Assembly: GCA_037447655.1 (NCBI GenBank)
Contig: JBBHKE010001871.1
Span: forward strand, 142,916-206,915
Direction: 5' to 3'
Length of the DNA: 64,000 bases
Source: Zygnema cylindricum
Taxonomy: Eukaryota; Streptophyta; Zygnematophyceae; Zygnematales; Zygnemataceae
The notes below the pieces were generated by a model. It did no database searches and was not told where the DNA came from. It saw nothing but the letters and a program-made list of their open reading frames with translations. The position numbers were made by a program, and so were the translations under genes. Positions 54,283-64,000 of this stretch are shown piece after piece. The stretch's first letter is position 1. The number at the start of each line of letters is the position of its first letter.

Positions 54283-55873
54283 GTTTACAGAAATCCGCGA
54301 CTATCCTTACCAAACCGTACCACTTATTTTGTTTTTATACAAAAAACAACATTACAAAGAATCTTGCCAATACTCTCCGAAGGTCTAGGAGGTAATACTG
54401 ATCGTCAAATGTTCATCCGCGAGGCATTCGCTTCATTTTTCTTTGTAACTGTCAACCTACCTCTAGGATGAGGCTGGTTGGCAGATACAAAAAAAAAATC
54501 GCCTCACGCTGGACCATTAAGCTACGACGGAAAACCAACTAAAAATCAAAAAAATTGCTTATGGTATGTACCTTTCAAAACATAACTGAAAATTAAAAAA
54601 AAAAGTAATCGCGAAGTTTTTTTTCGTCGCGCTATTTCAGGCAACGCTTTTTCGTCACACTATTTTCGGAAAATGGTTTTCATCATGTTCGAAAACATGA
54701 ACCTTAAAAAATGAGCAGGAGTAAAAGATTGGCGTTTTCAAAAAGTACAATAGTTATGTCGTATTATGACTTGGTACATAGGTACATGGTACACAAGTGA
54801 AGATTTGAAGTGAAATTTGTCGATGTGAAGATTTTTAAAAGATTCTGAATATCCGGTCAAAACCCACCTGGTGCCACTCAATATATAGCACATGGTTTAA
54901 AGACTCTTCATGATGGAACATTCGACTCAATTAACCCGGCCCGTAGAGTTGACCGTACGATTACAGAAACGATTGATGGAACTTGACCCTAATTTCACAC
55001 TAACTATAGGTAAATCCTTAACGTTGATAGAGGGCAGTGTGGTGACTCGTGTCGCTATAAAACATGCGGAATTATCAACTCTTGGTGGGAGGTTTAAGCG
55101 TATGTTCAGATGTAGCCAAAGCTTACGGTGTAGTTACACCAGACGAAAAGTGAGGTATACTACATAATTTTGTACCTAACCGTATTATGTCATACTATTT
55201 TTTCGCAAGCTTTTTTTAAACAACATTATAGAAGATACGATATTGATTCTCCAAGGGTCCGAGAAAAAACATGGACCGTTCGATTACACTTTGGTCTTCA
55301 TCCGCAAAGCAACCTTCCCATCCGCCTCTGTAATGGTGGACCCACCTCACGGAGGTGAGTTTACCATCACAGAACCCATATAATCGCTACACTTGGAGGA
55401 TAGACACGTGCGATGATGAACTACTATTAAAATTTATCACGTCGCCAAAGTCACGTGCCTTCGGCCAAGGTAACCGGATATTTTTTACGAAATGGGAGTA
55501 GTACAATTTTTTACCTTCTTGCCAAAAGACGTACGGTTTTTGCCTTCCTCCCAATTTTTGTTTTCCTTCCGATTTTTGCTTTCTTTCAAGCTTCATGGTT
55601 TCGAGGGCTATTTTTATCGTTTTTGTTTTGAAATACAAATTCAAATTGCGAAAGTACACGTACTTAATACTCAAGTACAAATTTTGAAACAAAATTGGTC
55701 GGTTTCCAAATCTTTGACGATTTTAAAGATTGGATCCTCATCTTACGTGGGACCTGTAAAAAAAACACGTGTATAAATTTTTTTATAAATGTTACACGAT
55801 GTAACCGAGGCCTTTGTATGACATAAATGTTGTTGTCTGTACAATTAGAGAGACCTCCCAATGTAGCCTCACC
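54283..55873. other. Unassigned sequence
   Basis: No domain was recognised. A short frame at 54910-55167 (MEHSTQLTRPVELTVRLQ, IGKSLTLIEGSVVTRVAI) looks protein-like but has no known motif. Direct repeats with TTTTTCGTC occur near 54617-54665. Confidence 0.4.
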
Positions 55874-57026
55874 CTTAGGGTACGGCCCCATGTACTTGTA
55901 AATTTAGCTAACCTACTTTGTTTTTTAGCGCAGATCCGGCGGACCCGGATTTCAGGTGTCCCTATGTTAGCCTGTTCCCACCGGAAAAAAAATCACTTCC
56001 GTAACAGACGGGCGTTCGAATAATAAACGGATTTCCGAGCGCCGACTTTTTTGTTTTTCGGAAATTTTTTCGGAAAACCGTACAAACTAACTTCCTCAAA
56101 ATATTGGGGGATATTGAAGTCGGGTTAAAGTAGCGTATTTCTTTGAAACAGACCAACGGTAACCCGAAAAGATGACGTAGCAAAAATAAAATCCGAACGG
56201 CAATTTCGTTGTTTTCGCGCGTATTAGTGAGTAATTAGTAAAGGTGCGTCTCTAAGTGCCAAAGTAAGGGTTTTTTCCTGTCGTTTTCCTGTAAAAGTTA
56301 GAGCCGTACTGAGTAAGTTTCAACCGTAAAAAAAAAAAGAAAAAAGGAGAAATAAATTTTACGTCATCATCGAATTTAAGATGTACTACATATTGTCGTC
56401 TTGTGTACTTCGACCCACGGCCACCCCAAAAAACGTCATCTTCAAACTTCTCTTTGAAACACAAAGACGATGTGTTTTATAACAAAATATTTTCGGAAAA
56501 TGAATAGGAACACGAATTCGCACGTGTAATTTTCTTTAAAAAAAATTAAAACGAATTCAAGCGACGGCGAAAGGTACAATATTTCGTTATGTTTTTTCTG
56601 TTCGCGTTCAAAAATAGCGAGGCAGAGTATACAATTTGTTTGGTTTCTTGTCCGTTTGCGCTTGGTACGGATTTTTTTCGCCATGGGTCTCAAGATTCCG
56701 ATGCCATTTCACGTCGAACGGATAAGCGACGCAAAAGCAAAGTGCATCTTCTTCAACCGTGAAAGGGCAGGGGTTGGGAGGCGGTACGTCTACAGTGTCA
56801 CGAAAACTCATGCGACGTCATAAGCACTTAGAAAAAATAACGTCTGTCATCACACATTGTAGACGTTGACAGTCGTCACGGGCATTATCAGGCTATACAA
56901 TCGTCACACCCTAAGTAAATATTTCGTTGTTACACATAGGGACACTTGAAATCCGGGTCCGCCGGATCTGCGCTAAAAAACATAGTAAATTCTCTTAGTT
57001 TGAAGTACATAGAGACGCACCCTAAG
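55874..57026. mobile_element. Non-autonomous element with long terminal inverted repeats
   Basis: Bases 55874-55967 and 56934-57026 are inverted repeats of about 93 bp beginning CTTAGGGT. Their inner 45 bp (TTTTTTAGCGCAGATCCGGC, GGACCCGGATTTCA.GTGTCC) are almost identical. The 1153-bp unit has no transposase frame. I infer a MITE-like or deleted DNA transposon. No target duplication could be fixed, so the superfamily is open. Confidence 0.7.
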
Positions 57027-57101
57027 TTTAAAAAATTGCAGGTTTTTTTTCGCGCCTATGTTTGATGACATCGTTTGTCACCTTCAATCGGAGTTACGTG
57101 A
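57027..57101. other. Short spacer before copia element
   Basis: No feature was recognised. The last five bases, CGTGA, would be the left target site of the element that starts at 57102. Confidence 0.4.
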
Positions 57102-58102
57102 TGTTGAAATTACTAGATTTATAGGGTATTTTGAAGGTCTAAATAGATCGATAAAATAGGAAAAAGAAAAGGGCGGACAACCTGCATCCACCTCCTCTCT
57201 CTAGCCACCATACTTGTTCTAGTCACTGAAGGATTGAGAGGGTGGTTAAGCCATGGCTATCTTAAGTTCAACAGAAAGGACTAAAGAGTGACTTATGTCA
57301 CTCTTAACAAAGTTGAGTTCGGCAGGACTCAAGCCTCCGACCGGCAGAGCGAGGCGTAGCCGTCAACTCTAACCGCTTAGAAGTCCGTTACAAAACATGA
57401 GGTGTGATATTTATTTAAATGTTGTTTCGAGGATCTAATTCGATTAACTGAATAATGGATAGAGTACATAAAGATTCCTAAAAATACGGTATGACACGAC
57501 ATACACGAAACAAATGAACAGGACATTTGTTTCAACGACTAATACTCAAAGCCAGTTTTGATCCGACGACGCGTGTCATCGCTGAGATCCTAGAATGGCC
57601 GCTTTGGCCGTTTTCGGGCGTGATGTGGCTTGGCACCACGTGGTGAGAAAACATTAAAGAGCATGAATCTCGGGGAGCATAAAGACTATTGAGACAAAAA
57701 CACGCGTCCATCTAATGGCCTTGTTGTACACTTGCGGTACAAAAAGTACACTGGCCGTAGTACCTTTTTGTACTCTACTGTCGTGTGATTGGTTCGTACG
57801 TCAGTCGATAGGGGTTGTGAGAGGGGTTTGGGAATTCGAGAATTTGGTAGGTACGGACCTCTCTCCTTGAGAAAGTTTAGTATAAACTTGACATCTTTGC
57901 CACTTCATAACTTATCGGTTGGTTGGCCGTTTTCAGTGAATTTTTTTGCTACAGAATCAGGGGAGTCCAAATTGCACAGGGTTGCAGTCAGACTGTCAAT
58001 TTGTCTGCTTGGGTAGCAGTGGTTGTGGCTGAAAGTGGGTTAGTTGAAAATTATCTAGAGTCTTCCTGAATTTTGTAGTCCAATGGAGGACACAAAATTG
58101 CA
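57102..58102 (+). mobile_element. LTR-A, 5' LTR of the 57.1 kb element
   Basis: It starts TGTTGAAATTACTAG and ends GGAGGACACAAAATTGCA (1001 bp). The antisense tRNA-like module (57313-57395, minus) keeps GGTTAGAG and GGAGGCTTGAGTCCTGCC, but the T-run is reduced to TTT. Confidence 0.9.
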
Positions 58103-58117
58103 GGTTATGGGCCTACC
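58103..58117 (+). promoter_or_regulatory. Primer-binding site, initiator tRNA-Met anticodon arm
   Basis: GGTTATGGGCCTACC, one base different from the full 15-base complement of the tRNA anticodon arm, follows the LTR end TTGCA directly. Confidence 0.85.
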
Positions 58118-59160
58118 CTCTAGGGTGCCCACCTTCAATGGATCTGGGTAGATCGATTCGGAAGCCATAATGATGGGGGCTTTGTGCAAAAAGTGATACT
58201 GGAGTGTTGTCAGTGGACAAGTGAACGTCCACCTCAGGGAACTCCACCAAGGTTTGGTGGAATAAGGTTTTTTGCAGCAGCACGTGTTGCGGTAGAGGAG
58301 GCAAATGATGGGGACAACAGTGCGTCCGAAAAGGCGAAAGAGAAGGAGACGCCTCTTGCTCCTATTACCATGGCACCCGGAACAGCGGTCATGAAGACCG
58401 CGGAGAACAATACCCAAACGTAGGAAGACATCAACATGGCTGCCAAAAACTTCATTCTAAGAAACCTCACTCAGGCCTTGGCAACCCCCCCATCTTCACA
58501 TTTACAAGGCCGAGGAGTTGTGGGTGAGTTTGGTGGAAATCTATAAAGCTGATACTATTCAGAAGCTCCAGTTGGATGAACCAAAGTTAGGGAATTATAC
58601 TTACAAATGGGGAAAGATGTTAGACTATTGTAATGATCTCTCTTGTTTGTATATGGAGATGGAGAGTGCCGCCTGGACAGGTATAATGAAGATGAAAGTT
58701 AACACTCTAATCATGAAGCTACCCGACGAGTATGAAAACATAGTGTACCGAGTACAAGACATGACTGCCAGATCATGGAAGTGGAACACATGGGTCTAGA
58801 TGATACTTGTGCAGGAGAACAAAATTGAGATTAGGAGAGGGGGGAAGAGCATCTAAGCTCTAGCTGCAGGAGGAAACCGATAGGGGGAGGATCCAAAGAA
58901 ACCATTCAAATGAGAGAGAGATCAGTCTGGAGGACCGAGGCCCCCAAAGTGTCTTTGTCACTTTTGCAAAAAATCGGGACACTTCATAGAGGATTGTGTC
59001 AAGCTGTCGGAGTTGAGGCTCTAACAGAACCGTGGAGGGGGTTCTTCCGGAGGGAAGAAAAAGGCACTTGTGGTCACAAAAGTGAGAGGAGAGACCGAGG
59101 ACGAGTCCTCTGAGGAGGAGGATAGGGAGCTTTTTCTTGGCAAGAGTCTGGAAGAGAAAG
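58107..59160 (+). pseudogene. gag: Copia gag with CCHC zinc knuckle
   Basis: The ATG at 58107 within the primer site opens MGLPSRVPTFNGSG and meets a TAG at once. Further motifs are EDINMAAKNFILRNLTQ, LWVSLVEIYKADTIQKLQ, YKWGKMLDYCNDLSCLYME and VNTLIMKLPDEYENIVYRVQ. The knuckle is CHFCKKSGHFIEDC near 58948-58990. An acidic tail follows (GETEDESSEEEDRE). The frame changes several times. Confidence 0.9.
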
Positions 59161-60720
59161 AGATCCATCGGCAACAAAAGTGTGCTCTCGGAGCAATTTG
59201 GGAACCTCCACGGGAAGGATGGATTATTGACTCAGGTGCATCCATGCATATGTGTCGTGATAAGCACCTCTTTACTAAGCTAAGAAAAATCCCTACTGTA
59301 GAGATAGAGTATGGGGATGGGAGAGTGGTTACAACAAATCTAGAGGGGTCGGTAGATCTGGAAGTCTTAGTGGAGGGAAAGACTTCTATACTCACCTTCT
59401 CAGATGTACTCTACATTCCTCAGTTGAGTAAAAACATTGTCTCTACGTTTGTGTTAGATGACAAAGATTTTGATACCTTCACTAGAAAGGGAGTCTTTAC
59501 AGCTAAGCATGGGGATGAAATCTGCTTCACGGCAGATAAGGGTAGCCAAGGAATGTTTAAGCTTTATCTGAGTAATGAAAAGAAGAATGCTTACTATGTT
59601 GGTGTTCCTGAGTTGATGATTTGGTATAAGCGGCTGGGGCATGTGCATTTTGATAGGTTGAGGGAAATGAAAAAGCTTGGGATAGTAGAAAGCATTCAGT
59701 TTGGGGATAATGAAATGATGGATGATTGTAGTGGTTGTGCTCAAGGTAAGGCTTACAGACTTCCCTTTCCCAAAGCCGCCACATATAAAGGTGAGAAAGT
59801 GATGGATCTGGTCCACACAAATATCTCGGGACCTGCAAAAGTACCTTCTGTTGGAGGAAAGAAGTTTATGTTGACAAATATCCGATGACTGGTCTAGATA
59901 CTCTAGAGTCTACTTGCTAAATACAAAGTCTGAAACACCAACTTACTTCAAAGAATATAAAGCCTAGAGTGAGAAGTTGCATGGAACCCCCATTAAGAGA
60001 ATAAGGAGTGATAATGGGGGGGAATATACCTCTAACGAGTTTGAGGGATACTTGAGAGATGAGGGAGTTAAACACCAAAAAACCGTACCATATAACTAGG
60101 AAAAAATTGGGGTAGCTGAGAGGTGAACCGAACACTAAGAGATAGTGCATGCACTAATTTGGCCGATAAGAAAATAGGAAAGAGATTTTGGGCAGAAGCC
60201 ATGAATTGTGCCAACTACATTAAAAAACATTAAGAATAGAGTCTTTACCTCAGCTGTAAAGGGATTGACACCTTATGAGAGATGGGTTGGAAGGAAACCA
60301 GATATCTCTCACGTTCAAGTATTCGGTAGCCAAGTTTACAGTCTTGACACGGATAGGAAAAAATGGAAAGTAGATGCTAAGGGGAAACCTGGATACTTTG
60401 TACGATATAATGAGGATGTCAAGAGATATAGAGTCTATGACTTAGCAAAGAGAGATATCATTTTGGTCAAGCACCTAGTTGTCATGGATGAAGGGAAGTC
60501 ATATGACCCCTTTAAATATACGAAGAAGATAAGAATCAGATTTGAGTCCGAAGGTGAGGAGGACTCCATCTTTCCCGAAAGGGACATGAGTGAAACAAGG
60601 ATTGCAGATTCAGGGGAGATCCTAGATACACAAGATCTCACATATTTCTATCGACTTCGAGGAGACAGAAGAGGAGGAACCAAAACCAACTTCCATGGAT
60701 AGGGGAGCCGATGAGACAGT
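59161..60720 (+). pseudogene. pol: Copia protease and integrase
   Basis: Protease has an intact GWIIDSGASMHMC and LTFSDVLYIPQLSKN. The pre-integrase motif reads WYKRLGHVHFD..DDCSGCAQGKA (the first His is now Tyr). The core starts LVHTNISGPA, where the first catalytic Asp (HTD) is Asn. It has a frameshift near 59886, then RSDNGGEYTS, ANYIKKH, KGLTPYERWVGRKPDISHVQ and the C-terminal VYDLAKRDIILVKHLVVMDE. Confidence 0.9.
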
Positions 60721-62399
60721 AAGGAGAAATCTAAGACTTCCATCCATCCCTGCTTCAGAGTTTGAGGGAGGGAGAAGGAGTAGCAAAAGGATACAAGAAA
60801 AACAGGCCACTCACAAGGTAACTAAGCTATCTCACCCAGATGAGCCTCAGTCATACTCGGAGGAGCCTTAGTCATACCCGGAGGCTGTGAACATTCCGGA
60901 GAAAGACAGATGGATTAGAGCCATAAATGATGAGATGGCTTCCATCATGGAAGCAAATACTTGGGAACTAGCGGACTGTCAAAACCAAACCAAAATAATA
61001 CCATGGAGAGATACAAGGCTTGACTGGTAGCAAAGGGGTTCACTTAAAAGGAGGGGATTGACTATGTGGAGACTTTTGCTCCAGTTGTTTGGTTCCCATC
61101 AGTAAGGATTCTCCTTTGTCTGGCAGCAGCGAAAGACATGGAAATACACCAGATGGATATTAAGAATGCCTTTCTCAATGGTGAGTTAGAGGAAGAATCT
61201 TTTATGCGGCAACCAGAAGGGTTTGTGGAGGTAGGAGAAGAGAGCAAAGTCTGCACTCTCATAAAGTCCTTATATGGACTGAAGCAGGCTTCCCGACAGT
61301 GGAATAAGAAACTAGATGAGTTTCTCACTGGTCTGGGATATATTCGGACCAACTCTGACCATTCAACCTCTTTGTTTGAAGATAGGAATGGTGTCATTTT
61401 TTTTGCAATTTATGTGGATGATCTACTTGTGTTAAGTAAGTCTTTGGAAAAGATCAATAAGTTAAAGAAAGAACTTGGAAGCAGATGTGACATGAAGGAT
61501 TTGGGGGAGGGAAGATATACTTTGGGAATCCAAATGGAGAGAGATATGGAAAAAAGGATAATTAGACTTACCCAGCAAAAAGCAATAGGTAATATGCTTG
61601 AGAAATTCTAGATGGAAAAGGCAAATAGTTATACCACTCCTATCGACTTGAAAAACGTAAGTGAGGGGGAGTGTAGAGGAGCAGTGATAATCTTAGATGA
61701 TCAGATGAGTCCAGAGGAGAGAGAATTTATGAAGCCTATTCCTTATAAACAAGTCGTAGGAATTTTGATCTAATTTATGAACTCCACAAGGCCGGACTTA
61801 ACGCCAGCAGTAGGTGTCCTCAGTAGGAGTCTTAACTATCCTAGGAAGAGAGATTGGGAGGCAGCCAAGAGTGTCATGAGATATCTGTTAGGAACCAGAG
61901 AGTTAAGGTTGCATTTGAGAGGGGAGAACACTGATATCACTACTTGGAGTGATCCCGGTTATGGGGATGCACCTATGACAAGATGCACTTCTGGGTATTT
62001 GTTGTATGTGGTGGAAGGTGCTTGTTGTTGGAGCAGCAAGAATCAAAAGGTGGTTGCTCAGTCTTTTATGGATGCTGAGTACATGGCCTCTTGTTCTGCT
62101 GTGAAAGAGTTGATGTGGGTCAATTTTTTATTGCAAGAACTGGGGTATATGAAAGAGGGAGTACATGAAGTGTTTTGTGATAATCAAGCTGCAATCGAAA
62201 TTGCAGCTAATCCAAAACATCATTTCAAGGCTAAGCATATGGACATAAGATTGAGCTTTGTGAGAGAAAAAGTTGAGAATAAGATTGTGAATCTTGTATA
62301 TAGATCGGATGAGGAAATGGTGGCTGATATGATGACATAACCAGTGACTTCTCCCAAGTTATAATATTGCATAGAAAAGTGTGGACTAAAATTGAAGTT
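60721..62399 (+). pseudogene. pol: Copia reverse transcriptase and RNase H
   Basis: After a linker (RRNLRLPSIPASEFEGGRRS, WIRAINDEMASIMEANTWEL) and a small deletion near 60980, RT runs in one frame. It has METFAPVVWFPSVRILL, MDIKNAFLNGELEEESFM, AIYVDDLLVLSKSLEKIN (YVDD intact) and GDAPMTRCTSGYLLYVVEG, then RNase H AQSFMDAEYMASCSAVKE, VFCDNQAAIEIAANPKHHF and VADMMT. Stops lie at 61609, 61771 and 62338. The purine tract AAAATAATGGGAG precedes the 3' LTR. Confidence 0.9.
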
Positions 62400-62425
62400 A
62401 AAGTTAGACTAGAAAATAATGGGAG

Positions 62426-62573
62426 TGTTGAAATTACTAGCTTTATAGGGTATTTTGAAGGTCTAAGTAGATCAATAAAATAGGAAAAAGAAAAGGGCGG
62501 ACAGCCTGCCTCCACCTCCTTTATCTAGCCACCATACTTGATTTAGTCACTGAAGGATAGAGAGAGTGATCGA
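62426..62573 (+). mobile_element. LTR-A 3' LTR, interrupted after 148 bp
   Basis: TGTTGAAATTACTAGCTTTA and the following bases match the 5' LTR start at 57102. At 62574 a new LTR-C begins, so the rest of this LTR should reappear beyond the right edge of the window. Confidence 0.9.
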
Positions 62574-63572
62574 TGTTGTTTTTGGAAAGCTTTCAGCCTC
62601 AGTAAATTCGTAAGACAGTAGAAAAGTAGTAATTTGTAGTTTAAGTTTCACAAGAACATGCGTCATCACTTGAGTGCAGTACACTACAACGCAACTGCGA
62701 CGCAGACAGGACAACGCAACAGCGCAATAGCTATGCAGACAGAGCAGCGCAGGTGCTATGCACACAGAGCAGCGCAGCAGCCAAGCTGCTATACAGACAG
62801 AGCAGCGCAGCAGTGAAGTTGTGACGCAAACAGGACAACGCAGCAGCGCAACTGCTATGCAGACAGAGCAGCGCAGGTGCTATGCAGACAAAGCAGCGAA
62901 GCTGCTATACAAACAGAGCAGCGCAGCAGTGAAGTTGTGACACAGACAGGACAACGCACAGCGCAGCAGTGAAGCTGTGACACAAACAGGACAACGCAAC
63001 TGCGATTACTTTGGATATGATCCGTATAGACAACGCAACTGCTGTTATCTTGGATATGATTCAGTATAGGACAACGCAGCTGCGATTGATATGAATCAAG
63101 TCAACGGACCTCAACTTAGTGGGTAGCTGAGTGGTAGCTTAGTGGTAGCTTAGTGGCACCTTGACTGATTAGTATTAGCTTGGTAGCTTGACGTACCTCT
63201 CAGGTACAGTGGTTTTGCCGGTAGAACATAAGTATAAGACTTAGGACTCAGTACACATTATGTATCCAGACTTCCAAGTAGTAAAATTGCAAACAGTTTT
63301 TGGGAAAATTTTGAGTATTATATCTTGAGTGTTGTAGGGTCAATTGTACCGAAAATTTGGGAGTTGTCGTTGTTTATGATGTTCTATACTTTGATAGAGC
63401 TTTCTGAAGTTTGGATGCGTGTATAAGATTTGGTGAGCACTTGTAAACAGTTTTTTGGTAGTATTATTGATAGCTTTTTAGAGCGTATCATGTCTACTTC
63501 TACTACTACTGCTGTTCCTCCACTGCACTGGTGATTGTGTTCCTCCACTGCACCGGTGGTTATAGAACAACA
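62574..63572 (+). mobile_element. Copia LTR-C, 5' LTR of nested element
   Basis: It starts TGTTGTTTTTGGAAAGC and ends TATAGAACAACA at 63572 (999 bp), directly before the primer-binding site. It contains a GC-rich minisatellite (62690-63085). Near its end is ATGTCTACTTCTACTACTAC, the in-LTR start codon of this family. Here that frame meets TGA after 14 codons, next to a small duplication of TGTTCCTCCACTGCAC. Confidence 0.9.
62690..63085 (+). repeat. Minisatellite in LTR-C
   Basis: Repeated blocks of CAGACAGAGCAGCGCAG, CAGTGAAGTTGTGAC and ACAGGACAACGCAACTGC alternate irregularly, with a higher-order period of roughly 115 bp. Related GCAGCATGGCA motifs occur in the LTR-C at 29755-29885. Confidence 0.85.
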
Positions 63573-63587
63573 GGTTATGGGCCTGTC
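63573..63587 (+). promoter_or_regulatory. Primer-binding site of nested LTR-C element
   Basis: GGTTATGGGCCTGTC keeps the first 11 bases of the half-tRNA primer site found in LTR-A elements. The two element types thus share the priming mode despite unrelated LTRs. Confidence 0.75.
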
Positions 63588-64000
63588 ATCAAGAATTCCT
63601 ATTATTTCCGAGGAAAAGTATGTTTGCTGGGCGGATATGGTGGAGAAACATTTTGAGAATGTCAATCTTTTGGATATATTAGATGGTTAGCTGGATGAAT
63701 CTGATCCGTCATGGTCTAAGAAAATTACGCAGGTTCGTTCTATTTTGAAATTTTGTATATCTGAGGACTTAGCTATGTCTCTGATAAAATGAAAAAAACA
63801 ATTGTTATCTGGAAATCTCTTAAAAATGATTATGAAAATGCTAATGTCCAGGAAGAGCTCCTATTGGCTAGAAAAATATAGGACTATAAGTACACAAGCG
63901 GTATAATCGCTAAATATTCTAACAAATTTCGCATCCTTGTTAGCACAAACTCAAATTTGTGTTAAAAACATGGTTAAGGATTTTTTTTAACTATTTTTGT
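63577..64000 (+). pseudogene. gag: Copia gag of nested LTR-C element, runs off window
   Basis: It reads MGLSSRIPIISEEKYVCWAD and MVEKHFENVNLLDILDG, then a stop, then DPSWSKKITQVRSILKF. It shifts to KKTIVIWKSLKNDYENANV, EELLLARKI and YKYTSGIIAKYSNKFRIL. This is a copia gag with the usual Trp and Tyr pattern. Three or more stops are visible before the edge. Confidence 0.8.

Larger units (their letters stand above)
57102..62573 (+). mobile_element. Most complete Ty1/copia element, plus strand
   Basis: Order: 5' LTR-A (57102-58102), primer-binding site, gag, CCHC knuckle, protease, integrase, RT, RNase H, purine tract, and the first 148 bp of the 3' LTR-A (62426-62573) before a nested element. 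The two LTR starts differ at roughly one base in ten by eye, which points to an old insertion. Pol carries several stops and a deletion at the start of RT near 60980. Confidence 0.95.

Overview
The window looks like nuclear DNA from a streptophyte plant: a land plant or close relative, and probably not a typical crop. The evidence is an SGS3-like RNA-silencing gene with zf-XS, XS and coiled-coil parts, plant-type GT-AG introns, Ty1/copia retrotransposons, and a Ty3/gypsy chromodomain remnant. Ten Ns at 31576-31585 show it is a draft assembly. The species cannot be named from the sequence.

Layout. 1-6.4 kb: SGS3-like gene on the minus strand, its 3' end outside the window, with a very long glycine-rich first exon. 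6.5-7.5 kb: non-coding, with a diverged tandem duplication. 7.5-34.4 kb: a nest of decayed Ty1/copia elements in both orientations. I sort their roughly 1-kb LTRs into three families. LTR-A starts TGTTGAAAT and ends near ACAGAATTGCA. LTR-B starts TGTAGAAATTAATGG and ends CAGAGTTGCA. LTR-C starts TGTTG and ends GAACAACA. 34.4-38.6 kb: unclassified repeats and a solo LTR-B with a perfect 5-bp target duplication. 38.6-46.1 kb: an AT-rich, decayed Helitron-like element of the helentron type. It has Rep, a PIF1-type helicase and an APE-like endonuclease on one coding strand, a spliced RPA-like OB-fold gene, and an OTU protease gene on the opposite strand. 46.7-51.2 kb: two host-type genes, a GT92-like glycosyltransferase (minus) and an unrecognised spliced gene (plus). 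51.3-53.2 kb: an unrecognised acidic reading frame and a chromovirus remnant. 53.2-54.3 kb: LTR-B. 55.9-57.0 kb: a terminal-inverted-repeat element. 57.1-62.6 kb: the most complete copia element, with a further copia element nested in its 3' LTR and running off the right edge.

How the parts work together. Each copia element reads LTR, primer-binding site, gag with a CCHC knuckle, protease, integrase, reverse transcriptase, RNase H, polypurine tract, LTR. All copies seen carry stops and frameshifts. The primer-binding site is complementary to the anticodon arm of initiator tRNA-Met, as in Drosophila copia, and not to the tRNA 3' end. It therefore contains an ATG, which serves as the apparent gag start. 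The LTRs also carry an antisense tRNA-like module followed by a short T-run.

The most notable items are the helentron-like element in a plant setting, the half-tRNA priming with its ATG overlap, and the antisense tRNA-like module in the LTRs. Domain names rest on motif recognition by eye; no database search was run.
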